NCBI GenBank assembly: GCA_007118195.1
Contig: SKSA01000160.1
Span: 1 to 28,583 of the forward strand
DNA: 28,583 nt
Direction: 5' to 3'
Origin: Anaerobacillus sp.
GTDB lineage: Bacteria; Bacillota; Bacilli; Bacillales; Anaerobacillaceae
Under the pieces are notes generated by a model. The model was not told the DNA's origin and made no database searches. It saw nothing but the letters and a program-made list of their open reading frames with translations. Both the position numbers and the translations under genes were made by a program. Each line of letters starts with the position of its first letter. Position 1 is the stretch's first letter. Of the stretch, positions 26,305-28,583 are shown piece after piece.

Positions 26305-26769
26305 ATGAAAAGTTTTCAACAAAAAGTAATTTTCAGTATTGTAATTGCTGCAATGTTATTCTCTTTAACAAGCGTTGCATTTGCTAACTCTGAAGGCCCT
26401 CAAGATGATGCATCTACTCATTTTGAAAGAGTCAGCTATGAACAAAAGGCGATTAGGCCACACTTCAATTTTTATTACCAACTATTAGCCGAGAAATATG
26501 CACCGAAGCATGTGAAGGTATGGAATGAAGTCCTTAAAGACCGAGATGCATTGTTTAAAAAATATCGTGAATTAAAAAAATCAGGAAAAGAACTAGAAAA
26601 CTTTTATGATGAAGATTGGCTGAAAGAGCATAGTGAAATTCATCAACAGTTTTTAGAAGCGGTTGAAAAAAGAGATGACGATAAGCTAAAAGAAATAGTT
26701 CCACGTGTTATTGAACATCAGAAGGAATTAAACACTATACTGAAAAAACGTTTAAAAGAAATTAAATAA
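26305..26769 (+). CDS. Secreted, helix-rich protein of unknown function
   Basis: I do not recognise this 154-residue protein. It has a signal peptide: basic start MKSFQQK, hydrophobic core VIFSIVIAAMLFSLTSV, and a likely cleavage site after AFA (residue 27). The mature part is about 127 residues, with a tyrosine/phenylalanine-rich patch (HFNFYYQLLAEKYAP) followed by long charged, probably amphipathic helices (VWNEVLKDRDALFKKYRELK, HQKELNTILKKRLKEIK). There are no cysteines, so no lipobox or disulfides. A CpxP/Spy-like extracytoplasmic helical role is conceivable but unproven. The ribosome site is AAGAAAGGTTGG. It has its own terminator and stands alone. Confidence 0.8.
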   Translation: MKSFQQKVIFSIVIAAMLFSLTSVAFANSEGPQDDASTHFERVSYEQKAIRPHFNFYYQLLAEKYAPKHVKVWNEVLKDRDALFKKYRELKKSGKELENFYDEDWLKEHSEIHQQFLEAVEKRDDDKLKEIVPRVIEHQKELNTILKKRLKEIK

Positions 26770-26780
26770 AATATAGGGAT

Positions 26781-26819
26781 AAAAAGGAGACCGGTATAAC
26801 TGTCTCCTTTTGTCTTTTT
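26781..26819 (+). terminator. Rho-independent terminator
   Basis: AAAAGGAGAC (26782-26791) pairs perfectly with GTCTCCTTTT (26802-26811). A T-rich tail to 26819 follows. It ends the unknown secreted-protein gene. Confidence 0.9.
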
Positions 26820-26836
26820 ATGAGGAGTTGTTTTTG

Positions 26837-26865
26837 TTTACAAATCGTAACCCTTACGTTATAAT
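26837..26865 (+). promoter_or_regulatory. Sigma-A promoter of the zinc lipoprotein gene
   Basis: TTTACA (26837-26842) and the perfect -10 TATAAT (26860-26865) are 17 bases apart. Transcription should start near 26872, about 39 bases before the ATG. A Zur box fills the spacer. Confidence 0.88.
26842..26862 (+). promoter_or_regulatory. Zur box 1 (within promoter)
   Basis: AAATCGTAACCCTTACGTT contains CGTAA-N3-TTACG (26846-26858), matching the Bacillus Zur consensus AAATCGTAATNATTACGWTTT closely. Binding between -35 and -10 would block transcription when zinc is plentiful. Confidence 0.85.
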
Positions 26866-26880
26866 CCTTTTTGTGTTAAT

Positions 26881-26900
26881 AAAACGTAATCGTTACGAAA
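26881..26900 (+). promoter_or_regulatory. Zur box 2 (leader)
   Basis: AAAACGTAATCGTTACGAAA holds the second perfect CGTAA-N3-TTACG palindrome (26885-26897). It lies 39 bases centre-to-centre from box 1 and just before the AAAGGGG ribosome site. Confidence 0.85.
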
Positions 26901-26910
26901 GGGGATTTAT

Positions 26911-27999
26911 ATGAAAATCAAATCTATTCTTTTTGCTTTAATGTTAGTTCTATCAACCTTTTTAGTGGCATGTGGAACTGAAGAAGGGCAAGTAGAAGAA
27001 AGTACAGCAACGGAGACTACTGAAGATACCGAGGTAGAAGAAGCTGTAGAAGTTGAAGAAAAAGTAGTTTTAGAAGTTTATACAACGATTTTTCCATTGT
27101 TGGATTTCGCCAAAAAAATTGGTGGTGAATACGTAGACGTACAAAGCATTATTCCAGTTGGCGCGGATGCACATTCGTTTGAACCAGCTCCAAGAACGAT
27201 GGTCGATGTATCAAATGCAGACCTCTATATTTACAATGGAGCAGGAATTGAAGGTTTTGCAGATGCTGTGGCAGAAGTTTTAAAAACAGGTGATGTAAAA
27301 ATTTTAAAAGCTTCGGAGGGTATTGAGTTTATTGGCTATGATCACGACGATGGACATGGACATGAAGAAGATGATCATGGACATGAGGACGATGGACACG
27401 GACATGAAGAAGACGATCATGGACATGAGGACGATGGACACGGACATGAAGAAGATGATCATGGACACGACCATGGTGAAGAAGACCCTCACATTTGGTT
27501 AGATCCAATTCGCTCTATTCAAATTGCTGAAAATATTAAAAATGCATTAGTAGAGTTATTACCAGAAGCAGCTGAAACTTTTGAAAGTAACTTCGCGCTA
27601 TTACAAGAAGAATTAGAAACTTTAGATCAAAAGTTTACAGAAATGGTAGAAGAGGTTTCGCGTGATACGATTATTGTTTCTCATGCTGGATTCGGCTACT
27701 GGGAAGATCGTTACGGGATTAAGCAAGTAGGTATTGCAGGTATTTCCCCGACAAACGAGCCTTCAATTCGTCAATTGCAAGAAACGATTGAATTTGCTAA
27801 AGAAAATAATATAGAGTATATTTTCTTTGAACAAAATATTCCTACGAGTATTGCTGAAACTGTACGTTCAGAAGTGGATGCGAAAGCACTCTCGTTGCAC
27901 AATTTAGAGGCTATCATTCAAGAAGATATCGATAATAATGATGACTATTTCAGCTTAATGGAAAGAAATATAGAAAATTTAAGAACAGCTCTTCAATAG
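26911..27999 (+). CDS. znuA: Zinc ABC transporter substrate-binding lipoprotein (ZnuA/AdcA family)
   Basis: This membrane-anchored extracellular lipoprotein captures Zn(II) for an ABC importer. It has 362 residues. The lipobox LVAC gives lipidated Cys21. A Glu/Thr/Val-rich acidic spacer runs over about 23-50. The A-1 cluster fold follows, with metal-ligand histidines in GADAHSFEPAP (His88), DPHIWLDP (His194) and IVSHAGFGYW (His258). The His/Asp-rich loop (about 144-190) typical of ZnuA lies just before His194 and is expanded by a tandem repeat. Two Zur boxes confirm zinc control. No permease or ATPase gene lies next to it in this window. YcdH and AdcA are equivalent names in other Firmicutes. 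Confidence 0.93.
   Translation: MKIKSILFALMLVLSTFLVACGTEEGQVEESTATETTEDTEVEEAVEVEEKVVLEVYTTIFPLLDFAKKIGGEYVDVQSIIPVGADAHSFEPAPRTMVDVSNADLYIYNGAGIEGFADAVAEVLKTGDVKILKASEGIEFIGYDHDDGHGHEEDDHGHEDDGHGHEEDDHGHEDDGHGHEEDDHGHDHGEEDPHIWLDPIRSIQIAENIKNALVELLPEAAETFESNFALLQEELETLDQKFTEMVEEVSRDTIIVSHAGFGYWEDRYGIKQVGIAGISPTNEPSIRQLQETIEFAKENNIEYIFFEQNIPTSIAETVRSEVDAKALSLHNLEAIIQEDIDNNDDYFSLMERNIENLRTALQ
27349..27474 (+). repeat. Three tandem 42-base repeats encoding the His-rich loop
   Basis: Units at 27349-27390, 27391-27432 and 27433-27474 encode DGHGHEEDDHGHED with near-identical bases; the last unit ends differently (DHG). Each unit adds four histidines. Such repeats can gain or lose units by slippage. 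Confidence 0.9.
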
Positions 28000-28003
28000 T
28001 CAC

Positions 28004-28034
28004 AAAAGAGACCGTCGATTTGACGGTCTCTTTG
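28004..28034. terminator. Hairpin terminator after znuA
   Basis: AAAGAGACCGTC (28005-28016) pairs perfectly with GACGGTCTCTTT (28022-28033) around a 5-base loop. The T tail is only three bases beyond the stem's own pairs, so efficiency is uncertain. Confidence 0.75.
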
Positions 28035-28141
28035 TACAACGGCTAGAACATTTGCATGCCGCCCTAGGCTTTTTTAAAGGAATAGAATATTATACAGTAT
28101 TTCGTTTGTAACTTTTGATAATATTAATAATGCGTTTTATT

Positions 28142-28169
28142 TTGTAAAAACAGGTAACAAGTGTACAAT
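28142..28169 (+). promoter_or_regulatory. Candidate sigma-A promoter of brxB
   Basis: TTGTAA (28142-28147) and TACAAT (28164-28169) are 16 bases apart, about 40 bases before the start codon. Each hexamer differs from consensus at one or two positions. Confidence 0.55.
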
Positions 28170-28209
28170 ATAAGCATAGTGTTAATATCAAAAAAGAGGT
28201 GGAGTTCAA

Positions 28210-28583
28210 ATGAACATGCAATTTAATTTTTATAATGACGTCATTAATGGCGCTAGAAAAGAAATGGTAGATGCAGGATATAAAGAGTTAACGACTCCTG
28301 AGCAAGTAGACGAAGTTTTAGGTAAAGAAGGTTCAGCTTTAGTTTATATTAACTCTGTTTGTGGTTGTGCGGGTGGGATTGCTCGCCCATCAGCGGCCTA
28401 TATGTCAAATTACGAAAAAAAGCCAGATCACTTTGTAACAGTGTTTGCTGGGCAGGATAAAGAGGCAACGGAAAGAGCAAGAACTTATTTTAAAGGGTAT
28501 GCCCCTTCTTCTCCTTCTTTTGCTTTAGTTAAAGACGGTGAAATTAAGGCCATGGTTGAACGCCATGAAATTGAAGGACATGA
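28210..28583 (+). CDS. brxB: Bacilliredoxin BrxB (YqiW), 3' end outside the window
   Basis: BrxB removes bacillithiol from S-bacillithiolated proteins under oxidative stress. The visible 124 residues begin [19 protein letters not shown], match B. subtilis YqiW, and carry the active-site motif [13 protein letters not shown] (CGC). The conserved [12 protein letters not shown] and [12 protein letters not shown] follow. The family length is about 145 residues, so roughly 20 are missing past the window end. AGAGGTGGAG precedes the ATG. In B. subtilis yqiW also lies downstream of bkd, but with bmr genes between; here the structured repeat, the unknown secreted protein and znuA fill that place. Confidence 0.95.
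   Translation, partial: MNMQFNFYNDVINGARKEMVDAGYKELTTPEQVDEVLGKEGSALVYINSVCGCAGGIARPSAAYMSNYEKKPDHFVTVFAGQDKEATERARTYFKGYAPSSPSFALVKDGEIKAMVERHEIEGH

Noticed and set aside
28055..28076. GCC-CTA-GGC followed by TTTTTT as a second terminator before brxB
   Set aside because: The stem is only three pairs with a three-base loop, too weak to call.

Overview
The window is a chromosomal segment of a low-GC, endospore-forming Bacillaceae-type Firmicute. The evidence is the Bacillus subtilis-like gene order dxs, tlyA (yqxC), argR (ahrC), recN, spoIVB, spo0A, then yqzF, bkdR, ptb, bcd, buk, lpdV, bkdAA, bkdAB, bkdB and brxB (yqiW), together with AT-rich DNA and strong Shine-Dalgarno sites in front of ATG, GTG and TTG starts. 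A pflBA pair next to spo0A points to a fermentative, facultative or anaerobic lifestyle. An alkaliphilic or Anaerobacillus-like bacillus is my guess and is not proven by the sequence.

Region 1 (1-5760) holds a CorB-like small membrane protein, dxs (isoprenoid precursors), tlyA (rRNA methyltransferase), argR (arginine repressor) and recN (double-strand break repair). Hairpin terminators follow tlyA and recN. Region 2 (5854-8340) holds spoIVB and spo0A, the sporulation signalling protease and master regulator. The spo0A upstream region carries a consensus-perfect sigma-H promoter overlapped by a Spo0A box. Region 3 (8340-11735) is a 0.4-kb regulatory stretch with Rex/Fnr-like operators followed by pflB-pflA (pyruvate formate-lyase and its radical-SAM activase). 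Region 4 (11837-14910) is a compact four-gene cluster: steA-like, steB-like, a family 2 glycosyltransferase and a MraY/WecA-type polyprenyl-phosphate sugar-1-phosphate transferase. It looks like an envelope glycan or division module of unknown product and is the best candidate for an undescribed system here.

Region 5 (14918-25865) holds yqzF (minus strand), the sigma-54 activator bkdR, a textbook -24/-12 promoter, and the bkd operon. That operon encodes branched-chain amino-acid deamination (Bcd), oxidative decarboxylation of the branched-chain keto acids (BkdAA, BkdAB, BkdB, LpdV), and acyl-CoA to acyl-phosphate to acid with ATP formation (Ptb, Buk). Two palindromic, gene-free inserts interrupt it, one between bcd and buk and one between lpdV and bkdAA. 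Region 6 (25861-26200) is a gene-free, more GC-rich stretch made of two diverged tandem copies of a structured element whose stems show compensatory base changes. Region 7 (26305-28583) has a secreted helical protein of unknown function, a Zur-controlled zinc-binding lipoprotein with a His-rich tandem repeat, and the start of brxB (bacilliredoxin), cut by the window end.
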